Source: an uncultured Bacilli bacterium (GTDB lineage: Bacteria > Bacillota_I > Bacilli_A > RFN20 > CAG-449). From it: a stretch of 45,740 nucleotides of DNA. The position numbers and the translations under genes were made by a program. This document shows, piece by piece, positions 28,137 through 37,793 of the stretch; positions within the stretch are counted from its first letter, which is position 1, and each line of letters starts with the position of its first letter. The stretch spans positions 1 through 45,740 of the forward strand of contig CANRDP010000011.1 of NCBI GenBank assembly GCA_947629415.1, read 5' to 3'. A model generated the notes under the pieces. The model saw nothing but the letters and a program-made list of their open reading frames with translations. It had not been told where the DNA came from and ran no database searches.

Positions 28137-29735
28137 ATGAAGCGTGATGTTATGCAAAACATATGCAAAAATTTTTTCCATGGTTCACTTATCGGAATTG
28201 CTATAATAATTCCGGGGTTTTCCGGTAGCACATTAGCCTATATCTTTGGATTTTACGAATCATTACTCTCGGCATTTACCGACTTTTTTATCCATCCGAA
28301 ACAATCATTGAAATTTCTTATTCCTTTCGGACTCGGTATATGTCTTTCCATTCTAATTTTGATTTTCCCTTTATTCTTTTTTTTAAAGGTGGCACCATTT
28401 AGTATGACTTGTTTTTTTGCCGGGCTCTTTATCGGAAGTCTACCTGGTTTTATAAAAGAAGAATCCTTTTTAAAAAAACATGCTTTTTCTTATATTCTTT
28501 TTGGATTTTTTCTTTCTTTTCTTTTTTCAAAACTCCCTTTTGTTCAAATCCCTTCTTCTTTTGATTTCGGAACATATAACATTTTTTTCATAACGTTTTT
28601 GCTCTTTTCCGGATCTATTCTTGCTATCGGACTGATCACTCCGGGACTATCCTTAACTTTTCTTCTTCTATCCATTGGTCTATATTATCCCTTCATCGAT
28701 TTAGTAGAGATGTTATTTCAAGGAATGTTTTCCTTTCCTTTATTCTTAAATTTAAGTATTCTGTTTCTTTCTTTTCTTATTACTTTATTTTTTTATAGCC
28801 GGTTTTTAAAAAAAATAATGAGCCGACATAAAGAAGCAATGAATCTTTTTATTATTGGGATAGTGTTTTCAACATTTCTTCAAGCATTTTTAGCAAAGGA
28901 TTCTGTTCCGAATCTTCCAAGAGATGTTTCTTTTTATCAATTATGTTATACTTTTTTATGTGGAATTCTTCTTTTTTTATTAGGATTTTATCTTGTATAT
29001 TCTTTAGAAAAGAAGAGAAAAAAGAAAGGAAAAAACAGTATGCGCTTAGATCGTTATGTCACATATTCCGGCATAGGAACAAGACGCAACGTGAAAAAAA
29101 CAATACGTCGTGGTCATATCAAAGTAAACTCAGAACTGGTTTTTGATCCTTCTTTCTCTGTGGATGAAAACAAAGATCAAGTATATTACGATGATCAATT
29201 GTTGGATTATCAGGAATATCGTTATGTTTTGCTATATAAACCGAAAGGATATATTTCTTCGACAATAAAGGAAAGAAATTATCCTCCGGTTACGGATTTA
29301 GTTGCGGATTTGGGATATCGAAATCTTGCTCCCGTAGGACGTTTAGATTGCGATACCACGGGATTATTGCTTTTAACAAATGATGGAAAACTGGCCCATC
29401 AATTATTAGCACCGAAATTCCATGTCGATAAATCTTATCTTGTAGAAACCGACTATCCCATTCCTTCGGATTTAAAAGAAAAATTTTCTAAAGGAATAAA
29501 AGTTTTGGACTATGTCACTTTACCGGCAAAATTGGAAATTTTAGAACCGACAAAAGCGATTATTACTCTCCACGAAGGAAAATATCATCAAATCAAGAGA
29601 ATGTTTCTTACCTGTGGTTGCAAAGTAATAAATTTACATCGTTTAACTTTTGCTTTTTTAACTTTGGATGGTCTAAAAGAAGGAGCATATCGTCTTTTAA
29701 CAAAAGAAGAAGTGGAACGTCTTCGTAGTTTATAA
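28137..29735 (+). CDS. fusion: DUF368/PopT undecaprenyl-phosphate translocase plus RsuA-type pseudouridine synthase
   Basis: One unbroken frame carries two proteins. Residues 1-~290 have about nine membrane helices with IIPGFSGSTLAYIFGFYES and LITPGLSLTFLLLSIGLYYP, the repeated PG(x)S motifs of DUF368; members (PopT) return undecaprenyl phosphate across the membrane. Residues 302-532 are a complete RsuA/RluE-family synthase: an S4 domain (MRLDRYVTYSGIGTRRNVKK) and the catalytic GRLDCDTTGLLLLTNDGKL. The junction is Lys-rich. An internal AAAGGA lies 9 nt before the RsuA ATG (29040-29042), so a free synthase may be made as well. Start choice is uncertain: ATGs at 28107, 28137 and 28152 all lack a good RBS, and a TATGCT box at 28111 argues against the first. 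Confidence 0.82.
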   Translation: MKRDVMQNICKNFFHGSLIGIAIIIPGFSGSTLAYIFGFYESLLSAFTDFFIHPKQSLKFLIPFGLGICLSILILIFPLFFFLKVAPFSMTCFFAGLFIGSLPGFIKEESFLKKHAFSYILFGFFLSFLFSKLPFVQIPSSFDFGTYNIFFITFLLFSGSILAIGLITPGLSLTFLLLSIGLYYPFIDLVEMLFQGMFSFPLFLNLSILFLSFLITLFFYSRFLKKIMSRHKEAMNLFIIGIVFSTFLQAFLAKDSVPNLPRDVSFYQLCYTFLCGILLFLLGFYLVYSLEKKRKKKGKNSMRLDRYVTYSGIGTRRNVKKTIRRGHIKVNSELVFDPSFSVDENKDQVYYDDQLLDYQEYRYVLLYKPKGYISSTIKERNYPPVTDLVADLGYRNLAPVGRLDCDTTGLLLLTNDGKLAHQLLAPKFHVDKSYLVETDYPIPSDLKEKFSKGIKVLDYVTLPAKLEILEPTKAIITLHEGKYHQIKRMFLTCGCKVINLHRLTFAFLTLDGLKEGAYRLLTKEEVERLRSL

Positions 29736-29853
29736 TTTTTTGTCGTTCTATTTTCTTTCACAAATAAAATCTTGTAAGAGGTTTCATGCTTTTCCATAAG
29801 AAAAAATATAGGATTTTTATTTTGTTCATGCTAAAATAACAAAGTAGCATAAT

Positions 29854-29870
29854 GTTAAGTAATACTTAAC
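29854..29870. promoter_or_regulatory. inverted repeat upstream of ppdK
   Basis: GTTAAGT-AAT-ACTTAAC is a perfect 7-3-7 inverted repeat 26 bp before the ppdK ATG. A second one, ATGCTA-N11-TAGCAT, is at 29828-29850. Both lie where the promoter should be, so one or both may be operators. Confidence 0.5.
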
Positions 29871-29896
29871 AAATTTAATATAATAGGAGGAGAATT

Positions 29897-32527
29897 ATGC
29901 AAAAAAAGTATGTATATCACTTTAAAGAAGCATACGGCTTAGGCAAAGAACTTCTTGGTGGTAAAGGTGCTGGTTTAGCGGAAATGACCTATATTGGTGT
30001 ACCAATTCCTCAAGGATTTACCGTCACTACCGAAGCTTGTACTCTTTATTATGAAAGTGGTAAAGTTCTTCCGGATTTTTTAAAGGAAGATATTTATACA
30101 GCCATTCATGCTGTAGAAAAAGAAACTGGAAAAAATTTTGGTGGAAATAAAAATCCATTATTAGTCAGTGTTCGTTCCGGCGCTCGTGTATCTATGCCCG
30201 GAATGATGGATACCATTTTAAATTTAGGTTTAAATGATACAACTGTGTTGGCTTTAGCAAGAGAAACAAATAATGAAAGATTTGCTTACGATTGCTATCG
30301 TCGTTTCATTTTAATGTTTACAAATATTGCAAAAGGTCATCCAAGAACCGATATGGATAATATGTTGGATTCATTAAAAGAATCTCGCGGTTATAAACTA
30401 GACACGGAAGTTACTGCGGAAGAATTAAAAGATTTAGTTCAAAAATACAAAGCATATTATAAAAAGACATTCGGAGAAGATTTCCCATCCGATCCTTATG
30501 TTCAATTAATTGAAGCGGTCACGGCTGTTTTCCGCTCTTGGGATAATCCCAGAGCCAATGTTTATCGTATGATGAACAACATTCCTTATAGCTGGGGTAC
30601 TGCCGTTAATGTTCAATCGATGGCCTTCGGTAATAAAGGTGAAACTTCCGGTACCGGTGTTGCTTTCTCTCGTGACCCGGCAACAGGAGAAAATAAAATT
30701 TCCGCAGAATATCTTCCCAATGCTCAAGGAGAAGATGTTGTCGCCGGAATTCGAACTCCGTTACATATTGATGAATTAAAAAGAAGAATGCCGGAAGTTT
30801 ATGATCAATTTGTAAAAACCATTAAATTAATGGAAAACCATTATAAAGATATGCAGGATATGGAATTTACCGTAGAAGAAGGTAAACTTTATTTCTTACA
30901 AACCCGTAATGGAAAAAGAACTCCTGCTGCAGCACTGAAGATTGCTTGCGATTTGGTTGATGAAGGTAAAATTTCAGAAGATGAAGCCGTTTTAAGAATT
31001 GATGCTCTTTCTTTTGATAAATTATTATTGCCCGGTTTTGATAAAGAAGAACTTGACAAGGCAACGCCAATTGCAAGTGGTTTAGCTGCCGGCCCCGGTG
31101 CCGGTACCGGTAAATTGGCCTTTACCGCTGCCGATGCAGAAAAACGTCATGCAAATGGCGAAAAAGTAGTGTTGGTTCGTGCCGAAACTTCTCCGGAAGA
31201 TATTGTCGGTATGGTTGCCGCGGAAGGTATCCTTACCATGCGCGGTGGTATGACTTCTCACGCTGCTGTTGTTGCTCGTGGTATGGGAAAATGCTGCATC
31301 TGCGGATGTAAAGAAGCTTTGATTGATGAAGAAAAGAAAACCTTGACAATCAATGGTAAAGTTTATACCGAAAATGATGTTTTCTCTCTTGATGGTTCCA
31401 CCGGTAAAATTTATGTCGGTGCCATCAAAACAGTAAATCCCGACCTTACGACCGGTTACTTTGGTCGTTTAATGCGTTGGGTAGATCGTGCCAGAACTTT
31501 GAAAGTTCGTACCAATGCCGATACTCCTCGTGATGCTGCACAAGCAAAAACATTCGGTGCCGAAGGTATCGGATTATGCCGTACCGAACATATGTTCTTT
31601 GATAAAGATCGTATTTTCTCAATGAGAAAGATGATCTTGGCAGATAATGTTGCCGATCGCAAAGCCGCATTAGCGGAAATCGAACCGATGCAACAAAAAG
31701 ATTTTGAAGCCCTTTATGAAATTATGGGTGAACTCAATGTCAATGTACGTTTGTTGGATCCTCCTCTTCATGAATTTTTACCTCAAGAAGAAGATAAAAT
31801 CGAAGAACTTGCAAAGGCAACAGGAAAAACTGTGCAACAAGTAAAAGATCGTATCGCAGAACTCCACGAATTTAATCCAATGATGGGTCATCGTGGATGC
31901 CGACTTGCTGTTTCTTATCCGGAAATTTGTGAAATGCAAACAACAGCAATTATCAAAGCGGCAATTAATGTCAATAAACGCGGATTAAAAGTAGAACCGG
32001 AAATTATGATTCCTCTTGTTCTTGACATTCGTGAATTAAAGTTTGTGAAAAACATTATTGTCACTACCGCGGATAAGCTAATTAAAGAAGCCGGAATTCA
32101 AATGAAATATCATGTGGGAACAATGATTGAAATTCCAAGAGCTGCTTTACTTTCCGATGAAATTGCAAAAGAAGCAGAATTCTTCTCTTTCGGTACAAAC
32201 GACTTAACACAAATGACCTTTGGATTCAGCCGTGATGATGCCGCCAAATTCTTACCGGACTATTATGAACACAAAATTTTTGAAGAAGATCCTTTCAAGA
32301 CTTTGGATCAAACAGGTGTCGGTAAATTAATTGAAATGTCTGTAAAAGACGGACGTTCCACTCGTAAAGATTTGCATATCGGTGTGTGTGGAGAAACCGG
32401 AGGAGATCCGAAATCCATAGAATTTTATCATAAAGCCGGATTGGATTATGTTTCTTGTTCTCCATTCCGTGTCCCGGTAGCTCGTTTGGCCGCGGCACAG
32501 GCTGCTATAAAGGATAGTAAAAAGTAA
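29897..32527 (+). CDS. ppdK: pyruvate, phosphate dikinase
   Basis: PPDK converts pyruvate, ATP and phosphate to PEP, AMP and pyrophosphate; in anaerobes it may run towards pyruvate and ATP. The nucleotide-binding half has GGKGAGLAEMTYIG and VSVRSGARVSMPGMMDTILN. The swinging His455 is in GGMTSHAAVVARG, at the same number as in the well-studied Clostridium enzyme. The C-terminal barrel has EGIGLCRTEHMF, FGTNDLTQMTFGFSRDDA and the catalytic Cys in GVCGETGGDP. At 876 residues it is full length. AGGAGG precedes the ATG; inverted repeats upstream suggest control. The gene uses richer codons than its neighbours, as expected for high expression. Confidence 0.97.
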   Translation: MQKKYVYHFKEAYGLGKELLGGKGAGLAEMTYIGVPIPQGFTVTTEACTLYYESGKVLPDFLKEDIYTAIHAVEKETGKNFGGNKNPLLVSVRSGARVSMPGMMDTILNLGLNDTTVLALARETNNERFAYDCYRRFILMFTNIAKGHPRTDMDNMLDSLKESRGYKLDTEVTAEELKDLVQKYKAYYKKTFGEDFPSDPYVQLIEAVTAVFRSWDNPRANVYRMMNNIPYSWGTAVNVQSMAFGNKGETSGTGVAFSRDPATGENKISAEYLPNAQGEDVVAGIRTPLHIDELKRRMPEVYDQFVKTIKLMENHYKDMQDMEFTVEEGKLYFLQTRNGKRTPAAALKIACDLVDEGKISEDEAVLRIDALSFDKLLLPGFDKEELDKATPIASGLAAGPGAGTGKLAFTAADAEKRHANGEKVVLVRAETSPEDIVGMVAAEGILTMRGGMTSHAAVVARGMGKCCICGCKEALIDEEKKTLTINGKVYTENDVFSLDGSTGKIYVGAIKTVNPDLTTGYFGRLMRWVDRARTLKVRTNADTPRDAAQAKTFGAEGIGLCRTEHMFFDKDRIFSMRKMILADNVADRKAALAEIEPMQQKDFEALYEIMGELNVNVRLLDPPLHEFLPQEEDKIEELAKATGKTVQQVKDRIAELHEFNPMMGHRGCRLAVSYPEICEMQTTAIIKAAINVNKRGLKVEPEIMIPLVLDIRELKFVKNIIVTTADKLIKEAGIQMKYHVGTMIEIPRAALLSDEIAKEAEFFSFGTNDLTQMTFGFSRDDAAKFLPDYYEHKIFEEDPFKTLDQTGVGKLIEMSVKDGRSTRKDLHIGVCGETGGDPKSIEFYHKAGLDYVSCSPFRVPVARLAAAQAAIKDSKK

Positions 32528-32651
32528 AATATCACCATTCCGCAGGCTTTACTTTATTCTTGAGAATACATAGAAATATCTATTGCATTCTCAACTCGAA
32601 AAGAATGCTTGTTAGGAAAGATATGAAAATCAACTGGTAGATCTTATAATA

Positions 32652-32690
32652 AATCTCCGATTGCAGAAATGTAATCGGGGATTTTTTTAT
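32652..32690 (+). terminator. terminator after ppdK
   Basis: AATCTCCGATT and AATCGGGGATT pair with one G-T wobble, followed by seven T. It lies 125 bp after the ppdK stop; the region between has no gene that I can see. Confidence 0.75.
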
Positions 32691-32700
32691 AAAACTTTTT

Positions 32701-32764
32701 TCATAGTAAACCGTAATAACTTTCAAAAATAAAAAGTTATTACGGTTGAGCGTAATAACTTTGC
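32701..32764 (+). repeat. 64-bp repeat, upstream copy: three CGTAATAACTTT units
   Basis: CGTAATAACTTT occurs at 32712-32723 and 32751-32762, and inverted at 32733-32744. The last two form a perfect 12-bp inverted repeat around GGTTGA-type sequence. A near copy lies downstream of the ATPase gene at 34124-34187. This copy touches the -35 box of the ATPase promoter. Confidence 0.85.
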
Positions 32765-32788
32765 AAATTTATAAAAATCATATATAAT
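32761..32788 (+). promoter_or_regulatory. promoter of the first AAA_14 ATPase
   Basis: TTGCAA (32761-32766) and TATAAT (32783-32788) are 16 bp apart. The -35 box overlaps the end of the repeat, so a protein bound to the repeat would compete with polymerase. Confidence 0.6.
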
Positions 32789-32808
32789 AGAACCAGAGGT
32801 GATTCCTA

Positions 32809-34014
32809 GTGCTTTTAAGAGAAGATTATTTATCAAAAATAAGAGGATTTTATGACTCGGATTTAATCAAAATTTTGGTTGGCATCCGAAGATGTGGTAA
32901 ATCCGTTATTTTAAGTCAGATAGTAAATGAATTAAAAGAAAAAAGAAAAATTTCGGAAGATCATATTATTTTTATTAATTTTGAATTTATAGAATTTGAG
33001 AACTTGTTGGATTATAAAGAATTAAATAAGTATATCAAAAATAAAATTCAAGACAAGAAAATGTATTATTTGTTTTTCGATGAAATCCAAAACGTAGATC
33101 AATTTGAAAAAGTTATTAATTCATTAAGAGCGTCTATCAAAAATGTTAGTATCTTCTTAACCGGATCAAATAGCAAACTTTTATCCGATGAATTGTCATC
33201 GATTTTATCTGGTAGGTATGTTTTATTTAATATCAACCCATTATCTTATAAAGAATATGTGGCTTTAACCAATAAAGACGGAAAAGATTTAAATACTTTT
33301 TGGGATTATGCCAAATGGGGAGGATTGCCGAATCGATGCGAATTTACCAATGAATCCGATATAAAAAATTATCTTCATAGTGTATATGATTCGATTATAT
33401 TGCGGGATGTTGTTAAAACATTGAACTTAAAAAATACTTTTTTATTTGACAGGATTTTACAATATTTAATCGAAACAACCGGTCGCGAATTTTCCGCAAA
33501 TAATATTATTAAATATCTAAATAAAGAAAATAAAAATATATCCAATGAAACTTTGTATAATTATACAAATGCTTTATGTAAAGCACTAATAATGAAAAAA
33601 GTTTATCGATACGATATTGCTGGTAAAGAAGTACTTAAAACATTAAATAAATATTATGCAACGGATTTGGGAATCGCTCAAATAAAAAATAATAATCCTG
33701 AATTTCGCAATTATGTTCTATTAGAAAATATTGTTTATAATGAATTAATTCATCGCAATTATGAAGTATATGTTGGTAAAACAAAAAATGGTGAAGTGGA
33801 CTTTTTAGCCAAAAAAGCGGAAAATATAAAATATTTTCAAGTCACTTATGAAATGCAAGATCATGAAAGTACGATGGAAAGAGAATTCGGCGCTCTTAAA
33901 TCGATAGAAGATAATCATCCAAAATATATTTTGTCTTTAGATAAAATGGATTTATCGCGTGATGGAATTATACATTTGAATTTAATTGATTTTTTGTTAA
34001 GTAATGAATTTTAA
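32809..34014 (+). CDS. AAA_14/DUF4143 ATP-binding protein (copy 1)
   Basis: A 401-residue ATPase. The P-loop GIRRCGKS is at residues 25-32, Walker B YYLFFDEIQN at ~88, and the sensor-like FLTGSNSKLLSDELSSILSG after it. The C-terminal DUF4143 part contains a winged helix (~220-275) and a nuclease-like core (YVGKTKNGEVDFLAK). Such proteins are very common in anaerobes and their function is unsettled; toxin-antitoxin or defence roles have been guessed. Start is GTG with AGAGGTGA upstream. Both flanks carry a ~64-bp repeat, one at the promoter. No partner gene follows. A second, quite different member lies at 42583-43902. Confidence 0.9.
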   Translation: MLLREDYLSKIRGFYDSDLIKILVGIRRCGKSVILSQIVNELKEKRKISEDHIIFINFEFIEFENLLDYKELNKYIKNKIQDKKMYYLFFDEIQNVDQFEKVINSLRASIKNVSIFLTGSNSKLLSDELSSILSGRYVLFNINPLSYKEYVALTNKDGKDLNTFWDYAKWGGLPNRCEFTNESDIKNYLHSVYDSIILRDVVKTLNLKNTFLFDRILQYLIETTGREFSANNIIKYLNKENKNISNETLYNYTNALCKALIMKKVYRYDIAGKEVLKTLNKYYATDLGIAQIKNNNPEFRNYVLLENIVYNELIHRNYEVYVGKTKNGEVDFLAKKAENIKYFQVTYEMQDHESTMEREFGALKSIEDNHPKYILSLDKMDLSRDGIIHLNLIDFLLSNEF

Positions 34015-34123
34015 TCTTCCAGATTAAGAATTGGAAATGATCTTTTTGATTTTCTCTTACCATGATAATTTTTAAAACGGATTTCATAAAATAATGAAAT
34101 TATCAGAAGATGAATGAATTATT

Positions 34124-34187
34124 CATAGTGAATCGTAATAGTTTAAAAAAAATAAAAAGTTATTACGGTTGAGTGTAATAACTTTTC
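34124..34187 (+). repeat. 64-bp repeat, downstream copy
   Basis: Same structure and orientation as 32701-32764. The units are CGTAATAGTTT (34134-34144, imperfect), AAAGTTATTACG (34156-34167) and TGTAATAACTTT (34174-34185). No plus-strand gene follows, so here it is not a promoter element. It ends ~45 bp from the 3' end of the nucleotidase gene. Confidence 0.8.
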
Positions 34188-34230
34188 AATCTTTTGTAAA
34201 AACTTATTTTTATTATCTTACGGGAAAAAT

Positions 34231-36177
34231 TTATTTTTCGACATCAAAAGTAAAGCGATAATATCCTTCTTTTGTATTACTTACTCCTGTCCCGGAATAA
34301 TTATTTACATAAATATAATTGGATGATTCCGCTAATTTTAATACATGAGCACCTTTTGAAAGTGTGATAGAAAGATTCCCTTCATCATCGGAAGTTATGG
34401 ATTTGGCACTTTCTGCATCATCCACAAAAAGATGGAATTCTTGATTTTTTTGTGCTGCTTCTTCTGAAAGCACTTGAATTTTCACGTCATATGTCTCCGG
34501 AGATTTATCTTGATCAATGAAAATACGATCATAAGAACAAGCATAATCTAATACACCCTGATTTGCTTGACTCAATTTCAAAATATAATCTTCCACAAGA
34601 ATATCTTCTCCTCCGAGTTCACCGAGCTTCTCTGCTTTTTGAAAAGAAGAAGAAACATAATTATTCGTTGCCAAAAGAATTTTATTCTCCGTATCAAGTC
34701 TTTGTAAAATTTGTCCGTTATTTAATTTGATTTCCACAATTTTATTTCCTGTCGGATTGGAAGGATTATATGTATAAGAAAAGCCACTGCACTGAATAAA
34801 ACTTCCACTGACTTTTGTTACTACAAGTTTCCCGGTATTCTCCTGATCGGTCGTTACCAATCCTTTTTCGATTACTTGAAAAAGCTCTGCCGGAGAAACT
34901 TTTAATACTTCAACAAGATTTCCGTGATTAAACGCATTCAAAACATCACCTCTTGTTACATTCGTACCATCCGAATACCATGTTGGTAAACTTTGGGATA
35001 TGCCTCCTCCGTTTTCAATCGCAACCACAGGAAAATTCAATTTCTCATTTTCTTTAAACACTTCCGCAAATTCTTTGAAAGCATCTGTGACAAAATCTCC
35101 ATAAGCGGTTTCCACAAGACGCGATTCTACATAATCATAACAAATATATCCGCCGAATAAAGGTTTTTCCAGAACACAAAGTTTTTCATTCAAAATTTTA
35201 TTTTGTTCTGAAGTTATGGAAGCTAATTTTTGAGAAACTTGTTCTCCTTTACTTGTTCCTTCTTCTATGATGGTATAATTCATTGCTTCATCATAATCCA
35301 TAACTTCCCCTTGAGAAGTAAATTGTACTCCTTCAGTCTGATCTTTAAAATTCAATGTAACTTTACCTAAATTTGTAAAGTTAACTCCGGTTTGAATAAT
35401 GGGAATTCTTACATCCGAATTCGTATAAACTTTTTCTTCCTTCGTATGACTATGTCCATCCATGACCGCGGCAATTTCTTTTTGCTCCGATAAGGTAAGC
35501 ATTGAAAGTAATTTTTCACTGGTACAAGAAACCGCGGAAGAGTTATCTCCCATATGCGTAAGTAAAATAATAGCATCTGTTTCATCTTTTATTTTTGCGA
35601 TTTCTTCTTTTGCTGTAGCGACTTCATCTTCAAAAGTAATTCCAGAGAGCAAAGACGGATTGGTGGATGTCGCTGTAGCGACCGTCGTCAAACCGATAAA
35701 TCCTATTTTATAATTTGCCATTTCCAAAATCTTATAAGAATCTAAGAAATTTTGTCCGTTTCGTTTTACATTCGCTGCCAAAATAGGAAAAGTTGCATTT
35801 TCGCAATTTTGCAAAAGAACATCCGCGCCATAATCAAATTCATGATTTCCCGCGACCATTACATCATATCCGGTTTCGTTCATCATGGTAATGACATCTG
35901 CTCCTCTTGATATGGAAGCAAACGATGCACCTTGCGTTGCATCTCCGACATCTACCAAAATGGCATTTTGGGTCGATGCTTTTATTTCCGCTAATTTTTC
36001 AACGCCAATGATGCCATTTTTTTCATCATTCTTCAAAGATCCATGAATATCGTTTGTCGAAAATATAGTAATTTGCGCCTCTTCTCGAGGAGTCACTTCC
36101 GGCGCACATGACGTAAAAATACTTATGTTTCCTACCACCAACAATAAAGAAATAATATTTAAAAATGCTTTTTTCAT
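34231..36177 (-). CDS. lipoprotein bifunctional metallophosphatase/5'-nucleotidase
   Basis: A 648-residue surface lipoprotein. Residues 1-24 are a lipoprotein signal ending in lipobox FTSC, so Cys24 should carry the lipid anchor. The metallophosphoesterase core has TNDIHGSLKND, DVGDATQGA, GNHEFDYG and LTHMGDNSS, the set of metal ligands in UshA/YfkN-type enzymes. Residues ~340-530 form the 5'-nucleotidase C-terminal domain (AIENGGGISQSLPTW). A small beta-rich domain ends the protein. It would hydrolyse nucleotides or cyclic nucleotides outside the cell, freeing nucleosides and phosphate. AAGGTG precedes the ATG. It may be followed by no other gene on its strand. Confidence 0.93.
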   Translation of the reverse strand: MKKAFLNIISLLLVVGNISIFTSCAPEVTPREEAQITIFSTNDIHGSLKNDEKNGIIGVEKLAEIKASTQNAILVDVGDATQGASFASISRGADVITMMNETGYDVMVAGNHEFDYGADVLLQNCENATFPILAANVKRNGQNFLDSYKILEMANYKIGFIGLTTVATATSTNPSLLSGITFEDEVATAKEEIAKIKDETDAIILLTHMGDNSSAVSCTSEKLLSMLTLSEQKEIAAVMDGHSHTKEEKVYTNSDVRIPIIQTGVNFTNLGKVTLNFKDQTEGVQFTSQGEVMDYDEAMNYTIIEEGTSKGEQVSQKLASITSEQNKILNEKLCVLEKPLFGGYICYDYVESRLVETAYGDFVTDAFKEFAEVFKENEKLNFPVVAIENGGGISQSLPTWYSDGTNVTRGDVLNAFNHGNLVEVLKVSPAELFQVIEKGLVTTDQENTGKLVVTKVSGSFIQCSGFSYTYNPSNPTGNKIVEIKLNNGQILQRLDTENKILLATNNYVSSSFQKAEKLGELGGEDILVEDYILKLSQANQGVLDYACSYDRIFIDQDKSPETYDVKIQVLSEEAAQKNQEFHLFVDDAESAKSITSDDEGNLSITLSKGAHVLKLAESSNYIYVNNYSGTGVSNTKEGYYRFTFDVEK

Positions 36178-36269
36178 ATAACTGCACCTTATGTTTCAAA
36201 ATTTTAGCACCATAAAATTGAAAACACAACGAAGCGAATGAAAAACTATAAATTCCTATATCTTTTGTT

Positions 36270-37793
36270 TTAAATACAGACCAAATAAAATAAGTTGCTA
36301 AACAATAAAAAGCCGAACATCATATATTCCACAAATTTACAATATTTCATATAATTTCCTGCCCCTTCAAATTTATTATGTGCCGCTCCAATGAAAATGC
36401 TATAACCGATAACAATCGGAACAATATAACGAAAATCCATAGTACAACCATAAGGCATTTGTATATAGAAATAAATCAAAGCCACAACTTGACTGATAAT
36501 AATGGAACCTCCGAGAAGTTTTAAAAGAAAATCTTCTTTTTTGGCGCGTATAAAGTAAAGAATGAACAAAACTAAGGATGTAAAAAAGAAAAGATATTGG
36601 AAAAAGATGGAAAGTACCGCAAAACTTTCTCCTTGCCAAAAAGCAAATTCACCGAAAATGGCACTTTTCAATGCATAATTCAATAAGCTATAGTTATCCC
36701 ATGAACTGGGGAAAATGCTTCCAAAAATTTCATCAAAATTTATAAATAAGAAAATACGTTCGAATAAATTATGATCTGCCGTGGATAACTCGCTGTTTAA
36801 ACCATTGAAAACATACCCAAAAGGTTGATCAAAACGGATTTTCGCATAAATTTGAAACCATAATCCAATGGGTGCACAAAGAAGAAGAAACAGTACATAT
36901 TGCAAGCAAAGTGTCGTAACTTTCTCTTTCTTTTTTATACTTTTTATAAATTCGAGAACAAAAATAATTGCCGTAGGAATACATATAACCGCCCCGGAAA
37001 TTTTACTATTCATGGCTAGGCCGATAAAAATAGCCAAAAGAATGATGTTTGAAAAACTATGCTTATGATACCATTTAATCGTGTAATAAATGGTTAAGAA
37101 GCAAAACATAATACATATTAAATCATTATTTAATTGCCCGGCCAATTGAATAAAGCGTGGAAAAAAACAAAGAAAAGCAAAACTTAAAAGCAAAGATTTT
37201 CCTTGAAATTTCAATTCTTTTAAAATCTTATAACTCGTCACGGATATGACCATCGTATACATAACGCTTAATATCTGACATGTTTGATATAATTGATGTA
37301 TATCGTTTACATTAAATTTGTATCCACCAAAAATCGGCATCAAAACTTCGTTGATTTTCATAAATAAAGCTTGGATCGCAGCATTTAAAGGAGGATGGTA
37401 AAATTGATAAGCATTACTATCCGGTAATTTTCCTGTAGAAAAGATGGTTAACGCATAACCTTCATGCCCGTCAAAATTTGATGTAATCGTATCATATTGT
37501 CTTGAATCGTAACTGGTATAAAGCATGTAACCAAGTCGGATAAAGTAACTGATTAAAATCATAAAAAAGACGAGTCGTTCCGTAGTTAATTGATTATGCT
37601 TTTTTAAAGCAATCACAGCACTAATACAAAACACTACTCCAAAAAGAGCGAAAATTTGAGCAACAACACCATTTCGAATCCAAGAAAAACGAGGTTTAAA
37701 TATATAATAGGAACAAAAAGTAACAAGAAAAAGAACAATATAAAATAAAATTTCATAAAGAATTTGTTTCTTCTTCGAAATGCAATTATCCAT
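36270..37793 (-). CDS. GT-C-type membrane glycosyltransferase (GT39-like)
   Basis: A 507-residue polytopic protein with about ten to twelve membrane helices. The first large outer loop carries DGHEGYALTIF and QFYHPPLNAAIQALFMK; the YHPPLN motif is typical of ArnT/PMT-type GT-C enzymes that transfer sugar from a polyprenyl carrier. The acceptor and sugar are not known, though a surface polysaccharide or protein is likely. The start is ATG 37791-37793, with GGGGG upstream. It lies 92 bp from the nucleotidase gene on the same strand and may share its message. Confidence 0.78.
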   Translation of the reverse strand: MDNCISKKKQILYEILFYIVLFLVTFCSYYIFKPRFSWIRNGVVAQIFALFGVVFCISAVIALKKHNQLTTERLVFFMILISYFIRLGYMLYTSYDSRQYDTITSNFDGHEGYALTIFSTGKLPDSNAYQFYHPPLNAAIQALFMKINEVLMPIFGGYKFNVNDIHQLYQTCQILSVMYTMVISVTSYKILKELKFQGKSLLLSFAFLCFFPRFIQLAGQLNNDLICIMFCFLTIYYTIKWYHKHSFSNIILLAIFIGLAMNSKISGAVICIPTAIIFVLEFIKSIKKKEKVTTLCLQYVLFLLLCAPIGLWFQIYAKIRFDQPFGYVFNGLNSELSTADHNLFERIFLFINFDEIFGSIFPSSWDNYSLLNYALKSAIFGEFAFWQGESFAVLSIFFQYLFFFTSLVLFILYFIRAKKEDFLLKLLGGSIIISQVVALIYFYIQMPYGCTMDFRYIVPIVIGYSIFIGAAHNKFEGAGNYMKYCKFVEYMMFGFLLFSNLFYLVCI

